Positions 35,638 to 43,800 of a DNA stretch of 64,000 bases are shown piece after piece. The stretch comes from Elysia crispata (Eukaryota; Mollusca; Gastropoda; Plakobranchidae). The first letter of the stretch is position 1. Each line of letters starts with the position of its first letter. The position numbers and the translations under genes were made by a program. The notes below the pieces were generated by a model. The model was not told the origin of the DNA. It worked only from the letters and a program-made list of their open reading frames with translations, and searched no databases. The stretch spans positions 47,501 through 111,500 of the forward strand of contig JAWDGP010002467.1 of the NCBI GenBank assembly GCA_033675545.1, given 5' to 3'.

Positions 35638-36746
35638 GCCTCAATTTTCATTTGTTCTATGTCCACATGATGTAGGCTTGAGAAATTGGCTTTAAGCTTT
35701 CCTTTACCTTATACTCATTATGTTAGACATAGAACAAATGTAAGAGGACTTGCTCCATTTTGCTTGATTGTTGGTTCTAAAATTAACGGGGTATATAAAT
35801 AATGTGTTTAGGGGATGAAAATTGACGCTAGCTCCAATTTTAATGAAACTGGACATAGAACAAATGTAAACTGAGGCGTCAAAATATATACACACATTGT
35901 GTAAAGACTAAGAAATCAATGCTTTGATGCCATCTGATTCTAAGAAGAGTGTTATGAGGCCAACATTAAAAATGGTAAATCAATATAATGAATCGTAACT
36001 TATAAAGTTTGGTAGGTATATTCAAAGAAAGTAGTCTTGCAGCAAATAAAACTGATTTGAATTGTAAAAACTGTAGGACACTCCTAGCTTCTAATCCAGC
36101 TTAAGAGTTAAGAATATTTTTATTATGTTCAGAGGAAATACATATATTTTTTTTCTTTCTTAGTTTCATAGGGAGAAAAAGTTGTTATATTATTTCTTCT
36201 TAAGTGAATTAACTAGCATAGAGGCTTCCAGACAATGTTGCCCTTAGTGAGCAACATAAGCTGTTGATAAAACTCATTACTTGACATAACAGTTGTAGGA
36301 AATAGAGGAAATGCAGCCTGGCCACTTTTGTTCTTTGATCGTTAATGTTTAGTTCCAGCAGTGACATCAAACTTGTTCTAATTGCCCCTTCAGAATGTTT
36401 CCTAACCTCTATCAACATCCTCTTTCTTTATGATTGTACTCCTTCTATGGATAACACTTATTTTGATTCCCGATAATGATGAAACTCTCTGTTCCTACTG
36501 TACTATGGTAACTTAAATTTTAGTTGTTTCGAAATCAAATTCTCTTTTTTTATGGTGATGACTGTACTATAATTTTTTTTGGGGGGGTCTATTTGCAGGG
36601 TTTATCTGTGCAAGCAGTGGAGTGAGCTATCTGTGTTTGACGACCATACTGCAGCAGCCACTGGTGTCTGCTTCGGCCAGAATTCAAGCTTTCTTGCTTC
36701 AGTCAGCATGGACCGATCAGTAAAATTCTTTGGCTCCACAGACTGA
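17013..36746 (+). CDS. PRPF19: pre-mRNA-processing factor 19 (Prp19), complete, 15 coding exons
   Basis: The spliced product is 512 residues (human about 504). It has an N-terminal U-box, the E2-binding ubiquitin-ligase fold (residues 1-70, SNEVPETP then [11 protein letters not shown]), and a coiled coil for tetramer formation (about 83-135, [20 protein letters not shown]). A Pro/Ala/Glu linker and a C-terminal WD40 propeller (about 219-512) follow. Prp19 is the scaffold and E3 ligase of the nuclear NineTeen Complex that activates the spliceosome, and it also acts in DNA-damage signalling. Exons: 17013-17031, 21094-21243, 21531-21607, 25025-25082, 25665-25748, 26600-26667, 26972-27052, 28436-28477, 28786-28860, 29721-29906, 31123-31278, 31773-31842, 34982-35143, 35340-35502, 36599-36746. 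Every junction is GT-AG and all phases agree; the total is 1539 nt. The exon-13 donor (G then GTCGGT) is weak. The first exon was placed because its phase gives MALCCGISNEVPE, matching MSLICSISNEVPE of vertebrates. No inactivating change was seen. Confidence 0.95.
17032..19602. other. PRPF19: PRPF19 intron 1, left part
   Basis: No other gene was recognised. A CTAGATCTAGATCTAGAG block lies at 17187-17204 and a C-homopolymer near 18073. A first intron this long is a likely place for enhancers, but no specific site can be supported. Confidence 0.5.
19603..19803. repeat. tandem duplication, two units of about 101 bp
   Basis: In PRPF19 intron 1, a unit starting GGAAATCTGGCAATTTCAGG and ending near GAGAAAAAATCATA recurs immediately with only a few substitutions. 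Confidence 0.85.
21094..21243 (+). CDS. PRPF19: PRPF19 exon 2, U-box
   Basis: Codes residues 7-57, most of the U-box, including [16 protein letters not shown] and [16 protein letters not shown]. The acceptor is a T-tract ending CAG and the donor is A then GTGAGA. Confidence 0.93.
21531..21607 (+). CDS. PRPF19: PRPF19 exon 3
   Basis: Codes [20 protein letters not shown] then LQDEW, the near-invariant end of the U-box region before the coiled coil. The donor is GTAAAT. Confidence 0.93.
21748..23094 (+). mobile_element. Tigger/pogo element, internally deleted, copy 2 (in PRPF19 intron 3)
   Basis: The left end TAGTGGACACCTCTTAAGTCGA and the reverse complement of the right end, CAGTCAACACTGCTTAACTCGA, match the termini of the 5036-6511 copy. 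TA flanks both sides (21746-21747 and 23095-23096). A short segment near 22848 reading IELIG aligns with the IELIDE of the CENP-B remnant in copy 1. No transposase frame survives. The size (1.35 kb) and layout are close to copy 1, so the two belong to one non-autonomous family. This copy looks older, with more terminal mismatches. Confidence 0.75.
23144..23647 (-). mobile_element. possible piggyBac-like remnant (intron 3)
   Basis: The low end reads TTAACCCCTTCGTGACGTAG, the usual look of a piggyBac terminus with its TTAA target. A minus-strand frame (23321-23647, 108 codons) encodes an acidic/Ser/Arg-rich segment ([20 protein letters not shown], then [17 protein letters not shown]) resembling the low-complexity N-terminus of the piggyBac transposase at 14488-15768. 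No catalytic domain and no opposite terminus were found. The piggyBac assignment rests on TTAA and composition only. Confidence 0.4.
24030..24760 (-). mobile_element. non-LTR retrotransposon (LINE) 3' fragment
   Basis: The minus-strand frame at 24116-24751 encodes the region after the reverse-transcriptase catalytic centre: [19 protein letters not shown], then [35 protein letters not shown] and [13 protein letters not shown]. These are hallmarks of the RT thumb and C-terminal region of animal LINEs. After a frame change near 24190 the sequence continues [19 protein letters not shown] down to about 24030. The catalytic YADD region is absent, so the copy is 5'-truncated, as is common for LINEs. 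It lies antisense in PRPF19 intron 3. The clade is not resolved. Confidence 0.8.
25025..25082 (+). CDS. PRPF19: PRPF19 exon 4, coiled coil
   Basis: Codes [19 protein letters not shown], the start of the tetramerising coiled coil. The donor is GTAATT. Confidence 0.93.
25665..25748 (+). CDS. PRPF19: PRPF19 exon 5, coiled coil
   Basis: Codes [19 protein letters not shown] then IKEVTAARE, almost identical to vertebrate Prp19. Confidence 0.95.
26600..26667 (+). CDS. PRPF19: PRPF19 exon 6, linker
   Basis: Codes [10 protein letters not shown] followed by a variable Ala/Pro stretch ([13 protein letters not shown]). The linker is the least conserved part of the protein. Confidence 0.9.
26972..27052 (+). 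CDS. PRPF19: PRPF19 exon 7, linker
   Basis: Codes an acidic Ala/Glu-rich linker ending MSEEVIKK, the counterpart of vertebrate MTPEIIQK. Both splice sites are consensus and phase 0. Confidence 0.88.
27377..27628 (+). other. unrecognised acidic ORF in PRPF19 intron 7
   Basis: A frame of 83 codons from ATG to stop encodes an acidic, coding-like segment ([17 protein letters not shown], then [18 protein letters not shown]). It is not low-complexity and no stop interrupts it, which is unusual for the surrounding AT-rich intron. No family was recognised. It could be a transposon relic or a chance frame. Confidence 0.2.
28436..28477 (+). CDS. PRPF19: PRPF19 exon 8
   Basis: A 42-nt exon coding [14 protein letters not shown], nearly identical to vertebrate Prp19. 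Confidence 0.93.
28786..28860 (+). CDS. PRPF19: PRPF19 exon 9
   Basis: Codes [15 protein letters not shown] then [10 protein letters not shown], the segment leading into the WD40 domain. It ends in phase 0, as does the candidate cassette exon that follows at 29161. Confidence 0.93.
29161..29214 (+). CDS. PRPF19: candidate PRPF19 cassette exon (54 nt)
   Basis: The acceptor is TAAATTGCAG and the donor is TTG then GTAATA. The block is exactly 18 codons and stop-free, and both ends are phase 0, matching the flanking exons. It would insert [18 protein letters not shown] between SHT and GLHS at the linker/WD40 boundary. The core protein is complete without it. A longer mouse Prp19 isoform with a short insertion has been reported (recalled, not checked), so an alternative isoform is plausible. 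A chance open block is also possible. Confidence 0.4.
29418..29680. repeat. foldback repeat, copy B (PRPF19 intron 9)
   Basis: A TA run, then about 110 bases matching 393-505. An arm CTTACCTTAAATTCTCTGCA...TTGTGTTTCAA follows, then a GC-rich loop with its own hairpin (CGGAGGACA against TGTCCTCCG). The exact inverted arm and another AT run complete it. The arms are about 45 bases and nearly perfect, so the transcribed strand could fold into a long hairpin. Confidence 0.85.
29721..29906 (+). CDS. PRPF19: PRPF19 exon 10, WD40
   Basis: Codes [16 protein letters not shown] through the first WD40 blades, including [18 protein letters not shown] and [17 protein letters not shown]. Confidence 0.95.
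30333..30407. repeat. short GC-rich inverted repeat (intron 10)
   Basis: GTCCACACTG and CAGTGTGGAC form perfect 10-base arms around about 55 bases, in a patch clearly richer in GC than the intron. It is probably a fragment of an inverted-repeat element. Confidence 0.5.
30590..30680 (+). repeat. weak tRNA-related SINE-like segment (intron 10)
   Basis: GGCTTAGTGGCTCAATG resembles a pol III A box. The expected B box is degenerate, so this is a tentative call. Confidence 0.2.
31123..31278 (+). CDS. PRPF19: PRPF19 exon 11, WD40
   Basis: Codes [16 protein letters not shown], then [20 protein letters not shown]. The vertebrate DDQ at the exon end is TDM here, a small difference at the junction. 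Confidence 0.95.
31773..31842 (+). CDS. PRPF19: PRPF19 exon 12, WD40
   Basis: Codes [19 protein letters not shown] then TGQM. The acceptor is CTTTTTAG after a long T-tract. Confidence 0.93.
34019..34199 (-). pseudogene. THAP-domain fragment, antisense in PRPF19 intron 12
   Basis: The minus strand reads [14 protein letters not shown], then [19 protein letters not shown] and FMGICALH. This follows the THAP zinc-finger pattern C-x(2-4)-C, then a (H/Y)-(K/R)-F-P segment, a Trp, and C-x2-H at the end. THAP fingers are DNA-binding modules found in P-element-type transposases and in host THAP proteins. The frame stops directly after C-A-L-H. No transposase catalytic region was recognised nearby. 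It is most likely a P-element-like relic, though a captured host exon is possible. A stretch at about 32860-32890 reading [12 protein letters not shown] resembles the start of another THAP finger. Confidence 0.6.
34863..34885. repeat. (TA)n microsatellite
   Basis: A short TA run about 95 bases before PRPF19 exon 13. Confidence 0.85.
34982..35143 (+). CDS. PRPF19: PRPF19 exon 13, WD40
   Basis: Codes [18 protein letters not shown], then [15 protein letters not shown] and [12 protein letters not shown]. The donor is G then GTCGGT, with an unusual C at position +3. The phase demands this site, because the next exon restores [10 protein letters not shown]. Confidence 0.93.
35340..35502 (+). CDS. 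PRPF19: PRPF19 exon 14, WD40
   Basis: Codes [20 protein letters not shown], then [15 protein letters not shown]. The donor is CG then GTGAGA. Confidence 0.95.
35598..35633. repeat. (TA)n microsatellite
   Basis: A TA run directly abutting the MITE at 35634. Confidence 0.85.
35634..35881. mobile_element. MITE with about 32-bp terminal inverted repeats (intron 14)
   Basis: The left end TGATGCCTCAATTTTCATTT continues into GTTCTATGTCC. The reverse complement of the right end is TGACGCCTCAGTTTACATTT with the same continuation, giving TIRs of about 32 bases with three mismatches. A third, internal copy of GACATAGAACAAATGTAA lies at about 35725-35742. At about 248 bp with no ORF it is a classic MITE. 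TA-rich flanks hide the target duplication, so the superfamily is undecided. Confidence 0.8.
36599..36746 (+). CDS. PRPF19: PRPF19 exon 15, last WD40 blade and stop
   Basis: Codes [16 protein letters not shown] through [13 protein letters not shown] and stop TGA at 36744-36746. The 3' UTR follows. Confidence 0.95.
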
Positions 36747-37801
36747 GGATTTAGCAGAGCCAAAATTTGGATTTTCTCCCATAGTCCAACCCACGGAGTG
36801 CTTTTTGTGAAACTCATAAGAAAATAGACTTGTATTTTTATAAAACTGTTAAGGGTGGGTTGGATTTTGTAATTTTGTTGTATTTTTTTATCCTTCTACA
36901 CCACCCCAACTGATTTTGGTGTGGTAGAGTAAAGGTTCAAGCATTCAATGATACTTAAAGGGTTTTTTTACAACTGCTGTTTTAGCCCCTTCAATGCTAC
37001 TCCCAGGAACTTTTCCAACATTTTGTCTTCAAATTTTAGTGCTTACTAAACTGAGAAAGGAGTGAAGGCTTTGAATTACCTCTAGCATGTGTCGTCCATA
37101 ATCTAAGTTCCCTTTATTATAATTGGAAATCTCAATTTTTGTATTTTAATTTTTTTACGTGATACAAAAAAGGAGAAATTCCTGTGGCACTAAAGGGATT
37201 AAGATCTAATTTAATTATAAACTTATAACTAGCTCTTGGCATATGCCCTGAGCGAAAGCATTTTTTTTTCATTTTACATTTGATAATGAGGGTTACTTTC
37301 AAGACAAAATAGAGAGACTTTTGTAAAGAAATATATCTTCATTAAAGACTTAGTTAGATAATTTTATACAGCATGGTGTATTAAGTTGAAAATTTATCAT
37401 TTGTGTGTCTGTTACTTTGGTCATTTTGATGGTTTAAAATTAAAATAGTCGTTTGGCTCAATATTAGTTATTTTAAAAATTTTGATAGTTATAGAAGCAT
37501 GAGGTGAGATTTTTTTTTTTCATTTTTTATTTACTAGTATTAAACAATTTCAGATTCCTGTTTTGCTTTTTATCTTTTTATTTTTTTTTTTAAATCTTTT
37601 TGGGCCTTTGTCATCTTTTGTTTTGCAAATCAGTAACTTTTCATGTGTTCAAACATTAAAAGATATTTCAAAAACATATTTTTCTCTTTTCTTATTGTTT
37701 TTGCTTTGCGTTTTTTGTTATCAAATGGCCACTCTTTCATCTTTTTTATATCAAAAGAAAAATACTCTGTTCAAGAAATTTGACTCAAAATGATCTTGTG
37801 A

Positions 37802-37807
37802 AATAAA
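37802..37807 (+). terminator. PRPF19: candidate PRPF19 polyadenylation signal
   Basis: AATAAA lies about 1.05 kb past the stop codon. Later AATAAA-type hexamers near 37968 and 38045 are alternatives. The real site cannot be chosen from sequence alone. Confidence 0.3.
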
Positions 37808-37849
37808 TATGATGAATGTAAACTTAAAAACTGCTTGCATTTACATTGC

Positions 37850-40800
37850 AACAATCTAGACATTAAATTTGAGGTTCTTGACATCAGAAACCGAGAGCTT
37901 TGACACAAGTGAAACAGATTTGAAATTCACCCTGTTCATGTCATTAGTGGAGGCAAAGAATGCCATGAAATAAAACAAAAAATGTGGACAGCAAATGCCA
38001 AAAGATATACAATGTTAGCTGTTTCAAAAACCTTTGAATATGTTCAAGAAAATAAAAACAAACATAGTAATCTCAAGTATCACATTCATAAAAAAATACA
38101 TGTACTTGTTTATTTTATTGCTGCTAATACTTTGTGTAAACCATTTTTGATTTATCAAAATTAAACCGTATGTAAATGTGTAAAGAAACAACCTTGGTTG
38201 AGTTTAAATAGTCTTAGACAGTGGACTACACTTGTGCTGAAGTCAGATGAGTTGATCTTTGTTTATGTTGATTCAGGATGAGTTGATCTTCGTTTATGTT
38301 GAATCAGGCCCTCTATCTTTTAATTAAAATAAACCGATGTGTTGACTTCAACATAACCATTAAAACATCTGTGTTGGTCGTACTTTTCAATCTCATATCA
38401 TTATCTGTCTTTTAAAATCAATCGGTTCTATTGATGCTAATTTTCACTTGCTGCTCATCAACAATATTTGCTTTCCCGGCACTGCTAAAGCCTAACATTA
38501 ACAAAGATGACCGTAACACCTTTTCTGCTTAATGTACCGTAGCGCCTAACTTGTCATTGGTCTAAGCGTATTGGTATATTTTTAGTCCCACCCACTCGAT
38601 TGCTCAGGTATGTAGATTAACTCCTTTTTGCATCACAGAGATCTGTACATCGCAACCCCATCAAGACCATAGGCCTATATCGTTACGTAAGCAGGACACA
38701 GATCATCCAATGGCCTAGGAGTATGATGGTTCTGGTCAGTGACTGGAGTCGGGTACCATGAGCACAGCACATGCTCAGCCATTGTTTGATGTGCATGCAC
38801 ACACGCATTCACTGAACCAAATAATCGGCAGCTAGATCTAGCCTAGTGCAAAATCTAGATCTAGCCCATTAAGAGGAATTTTGTTGACAGGACAAAAGCG
38901 CAGACGGTACGCCCACTTTGGTATCAACTGAGGAATTGTGAAAGTGAAGGCATTGCGGCTTAAGAGGGAAAAGGTGTGGAGGGGGAGGGCCAACACATAG
39001 GACTCATTGGTGTGTTTTTGTATGCATGACAATGCGCCACGGGTGATACTAATTTTCAAAGTCTAATGTGTGGGGATGTACATATTTCCACTTTCAATAT
39101 CAGATGGTCAGAAAATGAAAGCAATGATTATCATGGGTTGATAACAGGCTGGGTGTTTCTTTTCTTTTTTTTTTTTATCTTTTTTTGTTAGCTCCACATG
39201 TTGACAAACTAAAGATCTACAGTCAGCTGACTGTGCGCATTCCCACCACTTGTATCTTCAGGTAATTCAGACACACCAAAAATAATTCAAACCCCCATTT
39301 TTTTGGTAAAAAAAAATAAAAACAAAAACAAACAAACAAAAAACCCAGTGTATTATCAAGCCCAGTGATAAAGGTCATGCCATTGACTTCATTGATGTAG
39401 GCCTACATAAAACATTGATGTATGTAAAATACAGTAAAGTCACAGCTTTTGATATTGAGAACTTTTAAGCAGTGCTAAAGATTGAACAATAAGCTTTGAA
39501 ATTGTTCTTAGACAAAAAATTTACACCTAGTTCAGATAGAAAACGATGTTTTGTCCAGATAACCTTACAGCAGCATCCTTGAAGCCATCAGACCATCAGA
39601 GCTTTAGCTTTTTTAAGGGTAGACGAGATGAATAAATAATTTATATCACTCGTTGGGATCCCAAAGAACCAGATTGTATACTAGGACACTTTCCTCTAGA
39701 GGTCAAATTATTAATGCATACGATTATGTTCTAAGTTGAAACATTTTAATTGGAACATTGCATTGTCTTGAGTATGTATATATAATTGTTACATGATCTG
39801 CATATTTTTATTTTTATAATTATTTTAAATGTGAAATTTGGATCAGCAATAAGCTAGATTAACTTTTTTTTTCCTTGTTAATTTATTTATGTTCTGCTTC
39901 AGTTGTATGTCTTTGCATTGATTTCAATATTTTTCACTATAGGTTTAGGTCTCTATTTCTTGATTGGGTATAATGATAAAAAATTTCTCTAAGTTATATC
40001 AATACTGTCGTTATACCCAATCAAGAATTTGAAAAATTAAATAAAGATACATGTATTATTGTGTGCTTTGTTGAACATTTGCATCCCATATATGTGAGTG
40101 AGGAGCACAAGCGTTACTATTTCCCCAATACCGGAAAATTGTTAATACTTTCCCACTCTTTTTTTAGGTCTTGTGCATATAAATGTTCTTTGAAAAATGC
40201 TGAGAGGTGTCTTGCCTCGTGTGAACTCATAGCTGCCTAATTTTTCATTCCTATGGGTATTTCAAACGATCTGTAACATGGGGAATAGGTTGAGATTGTA
40301 CAAAATCAGCTAACTTATTGTGTAAGATGTTTGTTCTTGCAAGTAGAACTGAACAGTCAGTTATCCTCTCATAGGTCTGGTTCTGCTGCTTTCGAAATTA
40401 AAAGCTTCATTTCTCTCTCTGTAACACGAGCTTTGCTTACAATGATCCAGATTTGGTATGTGGTTGGGGGTGAAATTATGTGAATGAGCCCTACATGTAC
40501 CTACCACTCTGTAATGATAGCCTTAAAAGCTCCTTATTCTTAGAGTTGACAAAACCCCATTACCCTCCTCATCTTTAAAGCATTGCCTACAAATAGTGTA
40601 GCCAGACATCTATGTAAACTAATCAAAACAATTTACCACCGAGTTCTCAGTTTTGGGTTAATAAACAATGCAATGGAAACCTCAAAAACTCAATTTCTCA
40701 TCAACCAAATCTTGCGAGAAGATAGGTTATTATTTTTTTTTTCTTTGGCTTTGTTAAAATCAGATGATATTTTGAAGTTTTCCTGTTTCGATTCTCTTAA

Positions 40801-43800
40801 TTCGAAGATACCACGCCAAAAGGCATTTCAAAAGTCCTACATATATCTCTCAAGCAACAAGCAACACTAATCAGAGAAAGGCTGATCAGTGCACTTACAA
40901 AGAGAGGAGGGAGTTGATGCCCTAAGAACACTGATACTGGTAGCAATATGGAACAGGGGAAGCGGAGAGTTACTAGTTGGATACACAGGACACATAGTCA
41001 ATGAGGCATAGATTTAGTTATGCCTCTTTTATGTAGTTCTAAGTTTTAATCCATTCTCATTCAGTTCGAATTATGAGGTTTCCATTGTATGTGTATAAGA
41101 TCTAGGTTGATTATCTAAATTCAGACTTTCTAGTTTTTCTCTTGTGGAACTCAGATATAACTTTTTTGTATGAATTTCTAAAAATGAAATGGAACATTCT
41201 AATTTCTTTCCAAACATTTCTATGCAGAATTCTGGTCTTTTCATGTAACATTTCGACAGCAGGGTTTTGTATCTGTTTTGTGAATTTTCATAGATAAGTG
41301 CATGGTGATTGCTTACCTATTGAGTAGAGCAGAGATAGGAACATGGCTGAATTAGAAGAGTAACAACCTGAGCCCAAACGCCAGAGTAGGACAGTAGTTT
41401 GATCATACCTGTTCGCCCAAAAATTCAGTGTGAAAATCACTTTTGTCTAAGTTTATTTATGTCTTTAAGTGCAAAAGGACACCAACAGGGTGAATACAAA
41501 TTTTTTTTTCTTTTTTTATTGGAAAAAAATGCGAATTCTGCAAGCAGAAATAGATAAATAAAAGGTGTACTGAAGGCATTTCTCAAAAAAAATTTCGATA
41601 TAAAATAAATGAAAAGAGGAAGGAAAAGCAAATAAGAAACTGAGTTAAGATCCATGATGAAATACGCTAAGTTTGAATAGAAATAGAAACAATGACTGTA
41701 CATTACAATAAAAGGGTGTATGGTAATCATACTCATAGAAATACATTGAGCCATGTACACATAACTAAAAATTTAAGTTCTATGCTTCTCTTAAATTTAC
41801 TTTTCTTGAAGTAACATAGTCTACAACATAATTTTAGATGATTGATGCTTAATTTATTAATGTTGGAGAAAATATTTTTAAAAAAAAAGAAAGACAAAAA
41901 GTTGCAATCCCATGAAAATTACAGCTTTGTACATTAAAAAAAAAGATTCAGATTCAAATTTAACGACTGAAATCAAAATATCCTATCCATTTTTTTTAGT
42001 ACATCATTCACTTAAAAAATGCAATTTCTATCCGAATGCTAAGTACCTGAATTTTCCTTTTAGTTTTTTAACAATAACAACTTTTCACTACTGAGATTCA
42101 AGTATTTGATACTCACATCATGAGTAGGAGTGACACAATGATAAACTATTCTAAAAATTACATATATGCGTCTTGGAAAGAGAGTGCGATCGTTTTTTTT
42201 CTTGCTTTCTTTTTCTTTTCCTTTGAGTCTATAATTAGATAGAACTATAATTGATAGGTCAAGGTACTCCTGTCCAAGGATTGTAATGTATATAAGACTG
42301 TGATTTTAAAGGAGAGCAGTGTATGGCACCGAGTGACAGTGCATTGTCAGGAGGATCCGCTAATATCGTGTTATGAAATTCCTATGCAACTTGACATTCA
42401 TAACAAAATATTCATCATTCAGTATTGTTAAGAAACTTTCATTAAATTAAAAAAAATTTTTTTGAAAATATACATGTGCATGTTCCAAAAATAGAACAAT
42501 TACTCTTTCATTTAAAAAATACTGTGTACTTGTTCAATACTAGATAATGAAAGTAAAAAAGAATACTTGGAGAAGAACACAGTAAATAAATTTGTGTGCA
42601 AAAAGAACAATTCTTTCAAGTGCATGATAAATGCAAACTGTTTTTAGATTTTGGCTTGACCTTGGTCAACAAGACTTTCTCTATTCAGTTTTACTTCTGG
42701 AATATTATTCAAAGACAACTTTCTGACATCAAGGATGAGGTTGATTAAATGGTATAAGATCCCGAACTTTAGATTGACTTCTTTACTCAGATTACTGTCA
42801 GGCCAATACCTTAACAAGTGCTAGACAAAATATGCTACAAATCAATCACTTTTCATAAAAAGTACATGTAGATACTTCAATGGCTCAAAATCAAGAGCAT
42901 AAACCACAAATAAATTTTGCAAAATCTATTTTTTTTTTTTTGCTACTAATTAAATGGACTAGCTCTACCAAGTTATTTATATATTGTCATAGAGAAAGTA
43001 CATCATTTTTTTTAAATCTTACATCCACTATAAATGTGAAATGACTTGGATGCCATTGAAGTCACATTTTAAAGATGTTCAAAATAATTCATTTTTATGA
43101 TCTTGCAAATAAAGAAAATTACATGAATTTATTATAGGGGAGAAGAAGACTTTATCCATTTATTTTCTTTTATTTTCAAATCCAAGTAAGCAATATAAAA
43201 ATTAGTAGATCTGGATTCAATCTATACAAATAGTTTATGATCTAAGGCAGCAAACTCAATTTATTTTTGTTCTTTAATATAGACTTAGGCCTCAGAACAT
43301 AATTCATCATCAGTAAAAGTTTCTGCAGATCCAAGTTGTAGGTTTTTCTATACTGATTTTTCAAGCTTTTAAGACTTTGAAGGCCTAGTAATGCCACTCT
43401 TGAAATATCTGAAAGTTCAGACCAATAGAAACACAATTTTTAGGTTTAAAATTTTATCTTCTATTTATCATTCTAAGTGACATTTTACCAAAAGGCTCAG
43501 TTTCAAGTGGAACTTTGAGTTTGATTTTTGTGTTGCAAACTCGTGTAAGACATATAAGCTTAGAATACTGTGACCTTATGTTGATTTAAAGCCTTCCAAA
43601 GAATTTCCTCATACAAACTTAGTTCTAGTGACTTCCATCAACCATATGTCTTAGTTCAGACATTTATTTTTTTTTTTTGGTTTTTAATACTCCTTATTCT
43701 TTTGTACATATAGACCACATTTTATCAATGCAATAAATTGTGCCCATGAAGAGCTGCCTAAGCTACACATTTTTAACAATAATATAATCATTGCAAGGAA

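Noticed and set aside
40583-40870. 95-codon ORF suggestive of reverse-transcriptase-like sequence
   Set aside because: No RT motif (YADD or the SPLL-type block) is present and the surrounding frames are full of stops.
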